A stretch of DNA of 15,475 nucleotides from an uncultured Collinsella sp. (GTDB lineage: Bacteria; Actinomycetota; Coriobacteriia; Coriobacteriales; Coriobacteriaceae), in contig CAKUGH010000034.1 in NCBI GenBank assembly GCA_934654605.1, positions 1 to 15,475 on the forward strand. Reading direction: 5' to 3'. Made by a program: the position numbers and the translations under genes. The notes beneath the pieces are model-generated. The model saw only the letters and a program-made list of their open reading frames with translations. It did not search any database and had not been told where the DNA came from. Shown piece by piece: positions 6,401 to 12,877 of this stretch. Each line of letters begins with the position of its first letter. The first letter of the stretch is position 1.

Positions 6401-6473
6401 CCGTCAAGCAAATGGGCAAGTAAATGGTCAGCTTTTGGTCAGTTGAGCGGCAACCTTGCCAAAAGCTTGACGG
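6401..6473. repeat. Two interlocked 9-bp inverted repeats in a divergent promoter region
   Basis: CCGTCAAGC (6401-6409) pairs with GCTTGACGG (6465-6473), and AGCTTTTGG (6430-6438) pairs with CCAAAAGCT (6459-6467). The right arms overlap, so the two hairpins or operators exclude each other. A direct repeat TGGTCAG also occurs at 6425-6431 and 6436-6442. The site lies in the 317-bp region between the divergent genes at 5580-6278 and 6596-7699, which otherwise shows no gene. Confidence 0.4.
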
Positions 6474-6580
6474 ATTTGCATTTAGACGTCGACGAATGAA
6501 CACTTTGGTTGCGCCGCAGCAAAAAATCGCCGGTCGTTTGCCGAAAACTCAGCAGGGCCGCCGCCTGTCGCCGGCGTGCG

Positions 6581-6589
6581 TGCTATCTT
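6581..6589 (+). promoter_or_regulatory. Extended -10 promoter predicting a leaderless mRNA
   Basis: TG-c-TATCTT at 6581-6589 is an extended -10 of the TANNNT type. Its 3' end is only 6 bases before the ATG at 6596, exactly where transcription would begin. No ribosome-binding site precedes this ATG. Leaderless genes with TANNNT boxes seven or so bases ahead are well known in Actinobacteria. Confidence 0.5.
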
Positions 6590-6595
6590 CGCGCC

Positions 6596-7699
6596 ATGAG
6601 CTACTTCATCGTTTCACATAGCGCTGCCTTGGCGCTCTTGGCGCATATTCCGAACCCGCGCTTTGGGGATTCGGAACCAGAGGTTGTGTCGATTGCAGGT
6701 GCCTGTGCGCTCTGTGACCAAGAGGCGCAGGAGTTTATCGATCGCTACGACCTTGGGATCGACGTGCTGGACCTGATGGTGCCGACGCGTGCCGGTCGCC
6801 GGCGGACCAAGCACGTAGCGACGCACCTGTGTACCAACGAGCTCCCGGCGGGTTCGTTTATCTCGCTGGGCCACTGGAGAGGCGACCTGGATGCGTATGT
6901 GTGCTCTCCCGAGCTGGCGTTTTTGCAAGCCGCGCACGACGGCGATGCACCGGAGGCTATCTATGCCGGTTATGCCATGACTTCGGACTATCGACTGGAT
7001 AATCTTGCTCCCGGCGGGGTGACCAGCAGGGATAAGGGCATGCGCGATGGAAAGCTTACGACCAAGGAGCTCATTGCGGCGTATATCGAGAAGTCCCCCA
7101 AGGTGCGAGATATTGCGAAAGCCAAGGCATTGCTTGCGTACGTGATTGAGGGGTCGCGCTCGCCAAGGGAGTCGGGGCTTTGCATGTTTATGTCGCTGCC
7201 TACGCGCTACGGCGGATATGCATTGGGTAAGGCCGAGCTGAACAAGAAGTACTATATTCGCGATGGATACAGCGTTGGACGCAAGCGCGAGCTTCGCGTG
7301 TTGGAGCGCACGCCCGACATTACGCTTACGGCAAAAGCCGAGGTGGGCATGGATAAAGTAAGGGCCGGACTGCTGCCCGAAGTGCTTACCGCGCTGGTCG
7401 ATTACGACAGCGACGCTATCCACGACGGGCGCGAGAAAATCCGTAAGGACGCCGAGCGCCGTAACGAGTTGCAACTGCTCAATGGGGTGGCCTACTTTAC
7501 GGTGACGACCGACCAGGCAAGTGACTACGACAAGCTCGTTAGGCTGTGCGAGCGCATTCGGCGCAAGCTGCATCGGAATAAACGCCCCATCTTTAACAAG
7601 GCAATGAACGAGGAGCAGCGATATCTCGCTCTTGCGCGCGTCGAAACGAAGCGGTTTAAGCTTTGGCAAACCGTAATCGAGGCGCATCGGCATTGGTAG
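6596..7699 (+). CDS. Coriobacterial protein with a Vsr/DUF559-like nuclease-fold C-terminus
   Basis: The start ATG 6596 (MSYFIVSH) gives 367 residues; the frame is open for 29 codons upstream, but those codons read as Arg-rich junk without a start signal, and a -10 box lies there instead. The middle has GSRSPRESGLCMFMSLPTRY followed by GGYALGKAELN (about 210-240), a block I associate with a large Coriobacterial family. The end carries LVDYDSDAIHDGREKIRKDA and a region LNGVAYFTVTTDQ, resembling the central D-x-D strand and following strand of Vsr/DUF559-type PD-(D/E)XK folds, but the expected lysine is not evident. An N-terminal half related to AbiEi-like regulators is possible and unproven. 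It may be a defence or toxin-antitoxin-related protein. It is read divergently from the DUF5710-type gene and is followed by a palindromic element. Confidence 0.65.
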   Translation: MSYFIVSHSAALALLAHIPNPRFGDSEPEVVSIAGACALCDQEAQEFIDRYDLGIDVLDLMVPTRAGRRRTKHVATHLCTNELPAGSFISLGHWRGDLDAYVCSPELAFLQAAHDGDAPEAIYAGYAMTSDYRLDNLAPGGVTSRDKGMRDGKLTTKELIAAYIEKSPKVRDIAKAKALLAYVIEGSRSPRESGLCMFMSLPTRYGGYALGKAELNKKYYIRDGYSVGRKRELRVLERTPDITLTAKAEVGMDKVRAGLLPEVLTALVDYDSDAIHDGREKIRKDAERRNELQLLNGVAYFTVTTDQASDYDKLVRLCERIRRKLHRNKRPIFNKAMNEEQRYLALARVETKRFKLWQTVIEAHRHW

Positions 7700-7737
7700 G
7701 CGCGGTTGCCGGGCGTGTGGTCAGGGCCTCTGTTTCT

Positions 7738-7917
7738 AGGTCTAATACTTTTCCCGAGAAGTGAACGAGTCAAAATGGACCCCCGAAGCATCGACACTTT
7801 TGGAGGCTCGTTTCCTGCGGTTTTGTCGTTGGAATCCTGCGGTTTTGACGCCGAAAAGTGTGGGTGCTTCGAGGGCCCAAATAAGGTCGTTCACTTCTCG
7901 GGAAAAGTATTAGACCT
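7738..7917. repeat. 180-bp palindromic element with perfect 31-bp terminal inverted repeats
   Basis: AGGTCTAATACTTTTCCC and the next 13 bases (7738-7768) are perfectly complementary to 7887-7917. Inside, shorter complementary blocks (CGAAGCA with TGCTTCG, ACACTTTT with AAAAGTGT) extend the symmetry, and the centre has the direct repeat CCTGCGGTTTTG twice. The transcript would fold into one long hairpin. It carries no gene, and no clear target duplication is visible. It looks like a MITE-like or REP-like non-autonomous repeat, and lies between the nuclease-fold gene and a degenerate repeat tract. Confidence 0.75.
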
Positions 7918-7958
7918 GATTATAGTATGGTCGATCGGATGCGACTGTGAGGCCCATT

Positions 7959-8168
7959 CGGGCTTGATCGGGGCGGTCGACAAGGCCGTTTGGGCGATTT
8001 TGGTTCGGTTGGGGTGCCGGCTGGCGGTGTGGAAGCGGGCTTGGGCTTGGCTGGGCTGGTTTGCGCCGGTGTAGAAGTGACTTTGGGCTTGGTTGGGGCA
8101 GCCGTCGGTGGTGCCGGGGCGGTTTTGGGCTTGGGTGGGGTGATTGCCGGCGTTGTTGGGGCGGCCTT
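7959..8168 (-). repeat. Degenerate 42-bp tandem repeat encoding Lys-Pro-rich 14-residue units on the minus strand
   Basis: GGGCTTGG recurs at 8043, 8085 and 8127, exactly 42 bases apart, with diverged units at 8001 and near 7960. Read on the minus strand in the frame 7920-8177, the units translate as KPKTAPAPPTAAPT, KPKVTSTPAQTSPA and KPKPASTPPAGTPT, then decay. A possible GTG start (8175-8177) has a weak AAGGCGGC in front. The frame ends two bases outside the 180-bp palindrome. It is probably the remnant of a proline-rich linker or wall-spanning segment; an expressed 85-residue peptide is less likely. Confidence 0.55.
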
Positions 8169-8201
8169 GGGTGCCACGCCGCCTTCATGGCTTGCCGGCG
8201 T

Positions 8202-8237
8202 AAAACAAAACAGCTCAGAGGCGAAGCCTCTGAGCTG
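8202..8237 (-). terminator. Intrinsic terminator of the tRNA-Val gene
   Basis: On the minus strand a perfect 12-bp stem (8226-8237 with 8211-8222) and a 3-base loop are followed by TTTTGTTTT (8202-8210). It begins 9 bases after the CCA end of the tRNA. Confidence 0.9.
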
Positions 8238-8245
8238 CGAACATT

Positions 8246-8320
8246 TGGTGGGCGTTACAAGATTTGAACTTGTGACCTCTTCCGTGTCAGGGAAGCGCTC
8301 TCCCCCTGAGCTAAACGCCC
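8246..8320 (-). tRNA. tRNA-Val, anticodon GAC
   Basis: On the minus strand the acceptor arm GGGCGTT (8314-8320) pairs with AACGCCC (8250-8256), followed by discriminator A and an encoded CCA (8246-8248). The D arm has AGCTCAGGGGGAGAGC. The anticodon stem CTTCC/GGAAG encloses the loop CTGACAC, so the anticodon is GAC, reading GUC and GUU. The T arm contains GTTCAAATC. The whole gene is 75 nucleotides. It has its own promoter and terminator. No duplicated 3' end suggesting an integrated element was found in the window. Confidence 0.95.
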
Positions 8321-8349
8321 GATCAAGGGTGCGCGAGTGCGCAGGAAAT

Positions 8350-8378
8350 AATATAACGGAGCTCCCACCCAGTGGCAA
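8350..8378 (-). promoter_or_regulatory. Promoter of the tRNA-Val gene
   Basis: On the minus strand, -35 TTGCCA (8373-8378) and -10 TATATT (8350-8355) are separated by exactly 17 bp. Transcription would start near 8343, leaving a leader of about 23 bases before the mature tRNA. This is the best sigma-70-type promoter in the window. Confidence 0.75.
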
Positions 8379-8484
8379 GAACTATTTTTAAAATCCGGCG
8401 ATTTATGACCCCGTCGGAGCCCGCCGCAGCGCGAACAGCACGCGAAAAGTCTCGTTTGTATACCCGATGAGCTGCACCTTCGCG

Positions 8485-8490
8485 TAAAAT
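8485..8490 (+). promoter_or_regulatory. Candidate -10 element of fibre cluster B
   Basis: TAAAAT lies 61 bases before the ATG at 8551 and would start transcription near 8497. I find no good -35 at the right distance, so this is tentative. No other promoter-like site is evident between here and the right edge, where all genes run in the same direction. Confidence 0.3.
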
Positions 8491-8550
8491 GGTTCCATTA
8501 TGGGCAAATGGTGCCCAGGCAGTTTACAACGCGGCATTTGGGGGAGGGGC

Positions 8551-9435
8551 ATGTCGGAAGCGCGCTCGCTGCGAAAACAGTTCAATCGCATGCTTGCCAC
8601 ATTGCTGGTGGCCCTTGCTGCTGCTGGAGCCGTAACGTACGCCTGGTACATCTACAACGCCAACCGCCACATCACCGACGTCAAGATGGCGGCGGGCACG
8701 GGCGTCACCTTCCTGATCTCCAACGAATACGACGGCGAGTACAAAACCAACGCCGGCCTGAGCTTTGCGGGCCTGCTCGATCCCGTCTCGACCGACAACG
8801 TGCTTAACGGCTTTCAAAAGGTAACGGGCTTTACCGGCGGAACCACGCAGGACTCGCTGTTTGCCAGCATGTTCGGTGCCGCGGAACATTCCGACTACTA
8901 CAAGACCTCCCTGTACCTGGCCACCAACTCGGCTGCGACTGATGTGTACCTTTCGGGCATCGACTTTACCGAGCAGGACCCGGCAAACCCCATCTCCACT
9001 GCCCTGCGCGTGGGACTGGTAGCCTATGCCCCGGGCAAAAGCGATACCGTAACGGGCCAGTACATCTTTGAGGTCTCGAGCGCCCGCAACCCCCAGGCGC
9101 ACTACAACACGCTCGACGGCAAAGATGCCGGCGAGAGCGAGCAGGACCACCTGGTGCTTGACAGCACCCGCTCCGATGGAACAACGGTTCATTTTGACCA
9201 GCTGACCAGCGCAAGCTTCTGCGACTACAACGAAGACACCGGCATCGTGAGCCTCAAGGAGGCCACGACCAAGATCTGCAGCCTGCCTGCCGCCGCCAAG
9301 GATGCCGACCGCAGCACGCCCGTGCGCGTGGACGTGTACGTGTGGCTGGAAGGCTGCGATCCCGACTGCACCAATAACCTGGCCGCTACCAGCCTGCAAT
9401 CGCTGGCGCTGCGCTTTGCCGGTAAGCGTTCGTAA
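8551..9435 (+). CDS. Secreted fibre-subunit-like protein with SipW-class signal peptide (cluster B, first gene)
   Basis: The ATG at 8551 follows GGGGGAGGGG (8540-8549), a far better context than the upstream in-frame ATG at 8500; the product is 294 residues. The n-region RSLRKQF, the hydrophobic core at about 14-27 and VTYAWY (28-33) form a SipW-class signal peptide. The mature region has DPVSTDN (77-83), a YYKTSLYL strand (116-123), ALRVGLVAY (151-159), QYIFEVSS (170-177) and the C-terminal DVYVWLEGCDPDC (261-273). Cys269 and Cys273 in that motif, with Cys224 and Cys243, could make disulfides after export. It is the first of four paralogous genes; the next starts 10 bases after its stop, so they are probably co-transcribed. 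Likely a fibre or pilus-like surface subunit. Confidence 0.8.
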   Translation: MSEARSLRKQFNRMLATLLVALAAAGAVTYAWYIYNANRHITDVKMAAGTGVTFLISNEYDGEYKTNAGLSFAGLLDPVSTDNVLNGFQKVTGFTGGTTQDSLFASMFGAAEHSDYYKTSLYLATNSAATDVYLSGIDFTEQDPANPISTALRVGLVAYAPGKSDTVTGQYIFEVSSARNPQAHYNTLDGKDAGESEQDHLVLDSTRSDGTTVHFDQLTSASFCDYNEDTGIVSLKEATTKICSLPAAAKDADRSTPVRVDVYVWLEGCDPDCTNNLAATSLQSLALRFAGKRS

Positions 9436-9445
9436 GGGGGCAGGC

Positions 9446-10282
9446 ATGAGTGCATCGAACATCAAAGACATCCTGAGCTCGCGTCGCCGCATGGTGGCCG
9501 CTGCCGCATGGATGCTGGTGCTGGTCGCCGCCCTGAGCGCTGCCACCTATGCCTGGTTTAGCAACTCGCGCTACACCAACGTGACCCCCGTGGCGCATAC
9601 GGTAAGCGACGAGGGTTCGGACCTGCAGATTGGCCTTTCGGCCAACGGCCCCTGGGACACGACGGCCACGCTTGCTGCGGTCGACAAGACACTCTATCCC
9701 ATCTCGACGGCCGACCTTTCCCGTTTTTGGCGCGGCACCTTCCAAAACGCCGCGGGCATCACGACCGACTATGCCGACTGCACCGCGCAGCTGGACGACT
9801 ATGCCCTCACCGGTACGCTGTACCTTAAAGGCAGCGACAGCGCCCTCAACGTGTATCTGTATCAGGGCCAGATGAGCGTGACGAGCGATCCGCAGCTGCT
9901 GGCCGCGCTGCGCCTGGGTCTGGTCATTACGACCCAGTCGGGCACGCAAACGCATATCTTTACCTGCGACGATCTGGGCAACACCTCGGGCGCCACCAGT
10001 AGGCGTACCACCGCGCAAGACGGCGTGGTCGTGGCGCCCGGTGCCTCGGGCTGGACCTACGCCGCCGATCCCGCACGCGCCATAAGCGCCTACAGCATGG
10101 ACGGCACCGGCGACACGCCCACAGCGCGCGCAGGCGCCACGCCCATCTGCACGCTGGCCGCCAACGAGGTGGCAAGCGTTCGCTACGTTGTGTACATGGA
10201 AGGCTGCGACGCCAATTGCATCGACGAGGCTCAGGCCCGCGGTGTGGTGCTGCAGCTTGCCTTTGCCGCGGCCAAGGCATAA
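9446..10282 (+). CDS. Secreted fibre-subunit-like protein with SipW-class signal peptide (cluster B, second gene)
   Basis: The ATG at 9446 sits behind AAGGGGGCAGG, giving 278 residues. The signal sequence has SSRRRM, a hydrophobic core at about 16-31 and SAATYAWF (31-38). The mature part repeats the family pattern: LYPISTADL (83-91), TGTLYLKG (122-129), a LAALRLGLVIT strand (152-162), HIFTCDD (170-176) and the C-terminal YVVYMEGCDANC (247-258) with paired cysteines. An expected role is a secreted structural subunit processed by the signal peptidase of the same cluster. It begins 10 bases after the previous stop and ends 13 bases before the next start. Codon use is strongly GC-biased, as in its neighbours. 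No anchoring signal (LPxTG or C-terminal helix) is present. Confidence 0.8.
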   Translation: MSASNIKDILSSRRRMVAAAAWMLVLVAALSAATYAWFSNSRYTNVTPVAHTVSDEGSDLQIGLSANGPWDTTATLAAVDKTLYPISTADLSRFWRGTFQNAAGITTDYADCTAQLDDYALTGTLYLKGSDSALNVYLYQGQMSVTSDPQLLAALRLGLVITTQSGTQTHIFTCDDLGNTSGATSRRTTAQDGVVVAPGASGWTYAADPARAISAYSMDGTGDTPTARAGATPICTLAANEVASVRYVVYMEGCDANCIDEAQARGVVLQLAFAAAKA

Positions 10283-10295
10283 GGGGGCGAGCTAA

Positions 10296-11276
10296 ATGCA
10301 CAAGAATAAGCACATGCAGGTAGGCGCCAGCGAGTCCGCGGGCGCAACCCCGGGGACCGTACCCGCCGCTGCCGTCGAGCGCGCTGTGGGTTCGGACTCC
10401 GCCGCCCGCCGCCACGCCCGCCGCGCGCGTGCCTACATCGCGCTCGTCATGGTGGCGCTCGCGGCCACCCTGGGCGCCGCGACCTACGCGTGGTTCACTA
10501 GCAACATGAAGGTCAACACCAACTCGGTGAGCGTGCACAGCGACACGTCCAAGCTGGTCCTGGAGCTGGGCGATGCCGATGCCGGCAGTTGGTCGCAGCA
10601 AGGTGACGCATCCCTGGCCTCCACCGCGAGCGGGGCCGCGACGCTCTATCCGGTCTCGACCTTCGACCTCAACGGCTTTGCAGCCTGCGCGCAGAACAAT
10701 TCCAGCGGCGACGCCACGGTGTTTGAGCAGGCAAAAGACAATGGCTCCGCCTACTATCACGGCTGGATCGACCTGCGTCCCACCATCACGGGCACGGGTG
10801 CCAGCAAGGTCAAGGGCAAGGTGAGCCTGTATCTGGCCGAGTCGCTGGTCCCGCAGGGCGCCGACGCCGAGCTGCTGCGCGCGGCCCGCGTGGGCATCAA
10901 GATCTCGAGCGGCGGCCAGGTGCTCGCCACCAACATTTTTGAGCTCGACAGCTCCGACAGCGGCCATCGCGGCGAGCATCCCACGACCGCCCCGGCTGGC
11001 CTTGCCGGCTACACCGACGGCATGCTGCTGGGCTGGCAAAACGGCCAGCTCGCCTGCGGCGCAGATGTGAAGCAGGACCCGGCCGCCTTTACCCTGGACG
11101 CCAGCGAGACGGCCGCGCGTCCGCAAAACACGCTCGCCACGCTGGCACTGGGTCAGACCTATCGCCTGGACATCTATTACTACATCGAGGGGACCGACCC
11201 CGATAGCGCCGACTACCTGCACCAGGACCCGGGCACCCTGCATCTGGCCCTCTTTGCGACCTTGGACGGTGAGTAG
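10296..11276 (+). CDS. Secreted fibre-subunit-like protein with a long cytoplasmic n-region (cluster B, third gene)
   Basis: The ATG at 10296 follows GGGGGCGAG (10284-10292) and gives 326 residues. Unlike its relatives it has about 45 residues before the hydrophobic core, mostly Ala/Gly-rich and then Arg-rich (RRHARRARA, 38-46). The core is about 47-60 and the SipW-type motif GAATYAWF is at 60-67. LYPVSTFDL (117-125), KVSLYLAES (176-184), AARVGIKISS (196-205), NIFELDSSD (213-221) and the C-terminal DIYYYIEGTDPDS (292-304) match the family, although Ser replaces the second Cys of the EGxDxxC motif. The coding sequence ends 2 bases before the next ATG, so translation is probably coupled. It might be a special subunit such as an anchor, since the extended n-region would remain on the cytoplasmic side until cleavage. 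Confidence 0.75.
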   Translation: MHKNKHMQVGASESAGATPGTVPAAAVERAVGSDSAARRHARRARAYIALVMVALAATLGAATYAWFTSNMKVNTNSVSVHSDTSKLVLELGDADAGSWSQQGDASLASTASGAATLYPVSTFDLNGFAACAQNNSSGDATVFEQAKDNGSAYYHGWIDLRPTITGTGASKVKGKVSLYLAESLVPQGADAELLRAARVGIKISSGGQVLATNIFELDSSDSGHRGEHPTTAPAGLAGYTDGMLLGWQNGQLACGADVKQDPAAFTLDASETAARPQNTLATLALGQTYRLDIYYYIEGTDPDSADYLHQDPGTLHLALFATLDGE

Positions 11277-11278
11277 CC

Positions 11279-12067
11279 ATGACACGTAAGCAACTCGCTG
11301 CCACCGGCAAGCCCAACGCGGCCGCCCCCGCCGACACCGACCTGCGCCGCAAGCTCACCACCACCGTGGTCCTGGTCCTGTTCGCCCTGGTGGCGATAGC
11401 CATGGCGACCTTCGCCTGGTTTTCCATCGCCGATAGCGCCAAGACCCGCATGCTCATGATCGACGCCAACGCCGACGGCTCGCTGCGCTTTGACCTGGAC
11501 GAGCACGCCACGTTCGAAGAGTACGTCCACAGCCTGGGCTTCGACCAGATCTCGGCACGCATCGCCAGCGAAAAGGGCGTGGACATCGACGCGTCCAAGC
11601 TCAAGCCCGTCACCACGAGCGACTACCAGACCTTCACCTTCGAGGACAGTTCCACCGCCGATCCCGCCACCGGCGCCTACCTGGAGTTTACGCTGCACTT
11701 TATGAGCAGCACGGACCTGCGCGTGCGCCTGACCGGGCAGGACGGCGACAACGGCGCCTCCGGCACGCGGTTTAGCTCCGACACCGAGGGCATGGCCAGC
11801 GCCATGCGCATGAGCTTTACCGCCGACGGCCAAACCTGGGTCTACAACCCCAACGGGGGCGGCGGCTCATCTGGTTCGGCGACGGTCTTCGGGCTCGGCT
11901 CGGGTGAGGCCACCGCGGCGAGCGACATGTTCGATCTGATAAAGGATACGGACAAGCCGGTAACCGTTCGCATATGGCTCGAGGGAACGGACCCAAGTTG
12001 CACTAATATGCTAAAGGGAGCTAACTATTCGGTTTCGATGCGCTTTGAGGGCATCGAGGAACAGTAG
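11279..12067 (+). CDS. Secreted fibre-subunit-like protein with SipW-class signal peptide (cluster B, fourth gene)
   Basis: The ATG at 11279 lies 2 bases after the previous stop and gives 262 residues. A Pro/Ala-rich n-region ends in DLRRKL, followed by a hydrophobic core at about 28-41 and MATFAWF (42-48). This is the most divergent of the cluster B set: the middle has AYLEFTLHFMSSTDLRVRL (133-151), AMRMSFTADG (175-184) and a Gly-rich turn (193-200), but the C-terminus TVRIWLEGTDPSC (229-241) is typical. The last 140 bases use less GC-rich codons (ATA, CTA, AGT, GGA) than the rest, hinting at an exchanged C-terminal segment. It directly precedes the signal peptidase gene, with a 60-bp gap holding a GC-rich hairpin. 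Confidence 0.8.
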   Translation: MTRKQLAATGKPNAAAPADTDLRRKLTTTVVLVLFALVAIAMATFAWFSIADSAKTRMLMIDANADGSLRFDLDEHATFEEYVHSLGFDQISARIASEKGVDIDASKLKPVTTSDYQTFTFEDSSTADPATGAYLEFTLHFMSSTDLRVRLTGQDGDNGASGTRFSSDTEGMASAMRMSFTADGQTWVYNPNGGGGSSGSATVFGLGSGEATAASDMFDLIKDTDKPVTVRIWLEGTDPSCTNMLKGANYSVSMRFEGIEEQ

Positions 12068-12076
12068 ATACGCACG

Positions 12077-12092
12077 GCGGCCGCCCGGCCGC
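12077..12092 (+). other. GC-rich intercistronic hairpin before the signal peptidase gene
   Basis: GCGGCC (12077-12082) pairs with GGCCGC (12087-12092) around a 4-base loop. No T-tract follows, so it is not a standard terminator. It could stabilise or process the mRNA and set different levels of subunits and peptidase. Confidence 0.35.
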
Positions 12093-12127
12093 ACACGACC
12101 TAGTCAGACACGGTAGTAAGGGACATC

Positions 12128-12877
12128 ATGCAATCTGTTAAAAAAGTCGCATCCATCGCACTGAGCGTCGTCATGTGGATCATCATCCTGGTGGCGGCCC
12201 TGTATGCGTTTACCACGCTCGCCACGCGCGAGGACGGCAGCGTCTCCGACATCGCCGGCTTCACCCCGCTCGCCGTGCAGTCCGACTCCATGTCGCCCAC
12301 GTTTAACAAAGGCGACCTCATCGTCATCCAAAAGTGCGACACCTCCAAGCTCGAGGTGGGCGACATCGTGACGTTCCACACCATCATCGACAACGAGTAC
12401 GCGCTCAACACGCACCGCATCGCCGCGATCGACGAGGTCAACGGCATGCGCAGCTTTACCACCAAGGGCGACAACAACGACGTGGCCGATACGCACATCA
12501 TTAGCGACGGCGACATTGTGGGCAAGTACCTGTTTGCGCTGCCGCAGATGGGCAAGGTCATGGACTTCCTGTCCAGCTCTATGGGCTTCCTCATTGTGAT
12601 CGTGCTGCCCATGCTGCTGTTCTTTATCTACCAGGTGTACCACCTTATCGTGGTGGGCATGAACCTTAAGCGCGCTATGGCCGAGGAGGATCGCCTGGCC
12701 GCCGCGGCTGCCATCGTGGACGCCGAGGGCAAGGGCACCGCTGCCACCGTCACGGCCGATAACGCCGCCGAGCAGCTCGCCCAGGCCGAGGCCAAGCTCG
12801 AGGAAGCCCGCCGTTTGAAGGCCGAGGCCGAGGCGGCGATGAACGCAAGCAAGCAGGAGGGCACCGACGGTGAGTGA
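12128..12877 (+). CDS. sipW: SipW/ER-type signal peptidase I with a cytoplasmic coiled-coil tail
   Basis: This 249-residue membrane protease should cleave the signal peptides of the fibre proteins. An N-terminal membrane helix (about 7-27) leads to VQSDSMSPTFNKGDLIVI with catalytic Ser54, then VGDIVTF (77-83), NTHRI with His96 replacing the bacterial general-base Lys, and TKGDNND (Asp115, Asp118). The Ser-His arrangement is the ER/SipW type rather than the usual Ser-Lys bacterial enzyme. A second helix (about 152-178) is followed by a charged tail whose last 45 residues (AEQLAQAEAKLEEARRLKAE) look like a coiled coil. In Bacillus subtilis SipW processes TasA and TapA; the gene name is used here by analogy. 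The ATG is preceded by AGTAAGGGA (12114-12122). Its stop overlaps the start of the ATPase gene, which links the two translationally. Confidence 0.9.
   Translation: MQSVKKVASIALSVVMWIIILVAALYAFTTLATREDGSVSDIAGFTPLAVQSDSMSPTFNKGDLIVIQKCDTSKLEVGDIVTFHTIIDNEYALNTHRIAAIDEVNGMRSFTTKGDNNDVADTHIISDGDIVGKYLFALPQMGKVMDFLSSSMGFLIVIVLPMLLFFIYQVYHLIVVGMNLKRAMAEEDRLAAAAAIVDAEGKGTAATVTADNAAEQLAQAEAKLEEARRLKAEAEAAMNASKQEGTDGE

Noticed and set aside
7920..8378. 152-codon minus-strand frame including the tRNA
   Set aside because: Its first 60 codons are tRNA-Val and terminator sequence; only the 3' part shows coding-like repeats, and these are reported as a decayed repeat.
7990..8391. Gly/Val-rich plus-strand frame of 133 codons
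   Set aside because: It is the antisense of the 42-bp repeats and runs through the tRNA-Val gene and its terminator.
8500..8550. Upstream in-frame start at ATG 8500 for the first cluster B gene
   Set aside because: It has no ribosome-binding site and adds residues unlike a signal peptide n-region; GGGGGAGGGG precedes ATG 8551.
9960..11285. 441-codon minus-strand frame opposite two secreted protein genes
   Set aside because: It covers real plus-strand genes with signal peptides and ribosome-binding sites, has Arg-rich low-complexity content and no start signal.
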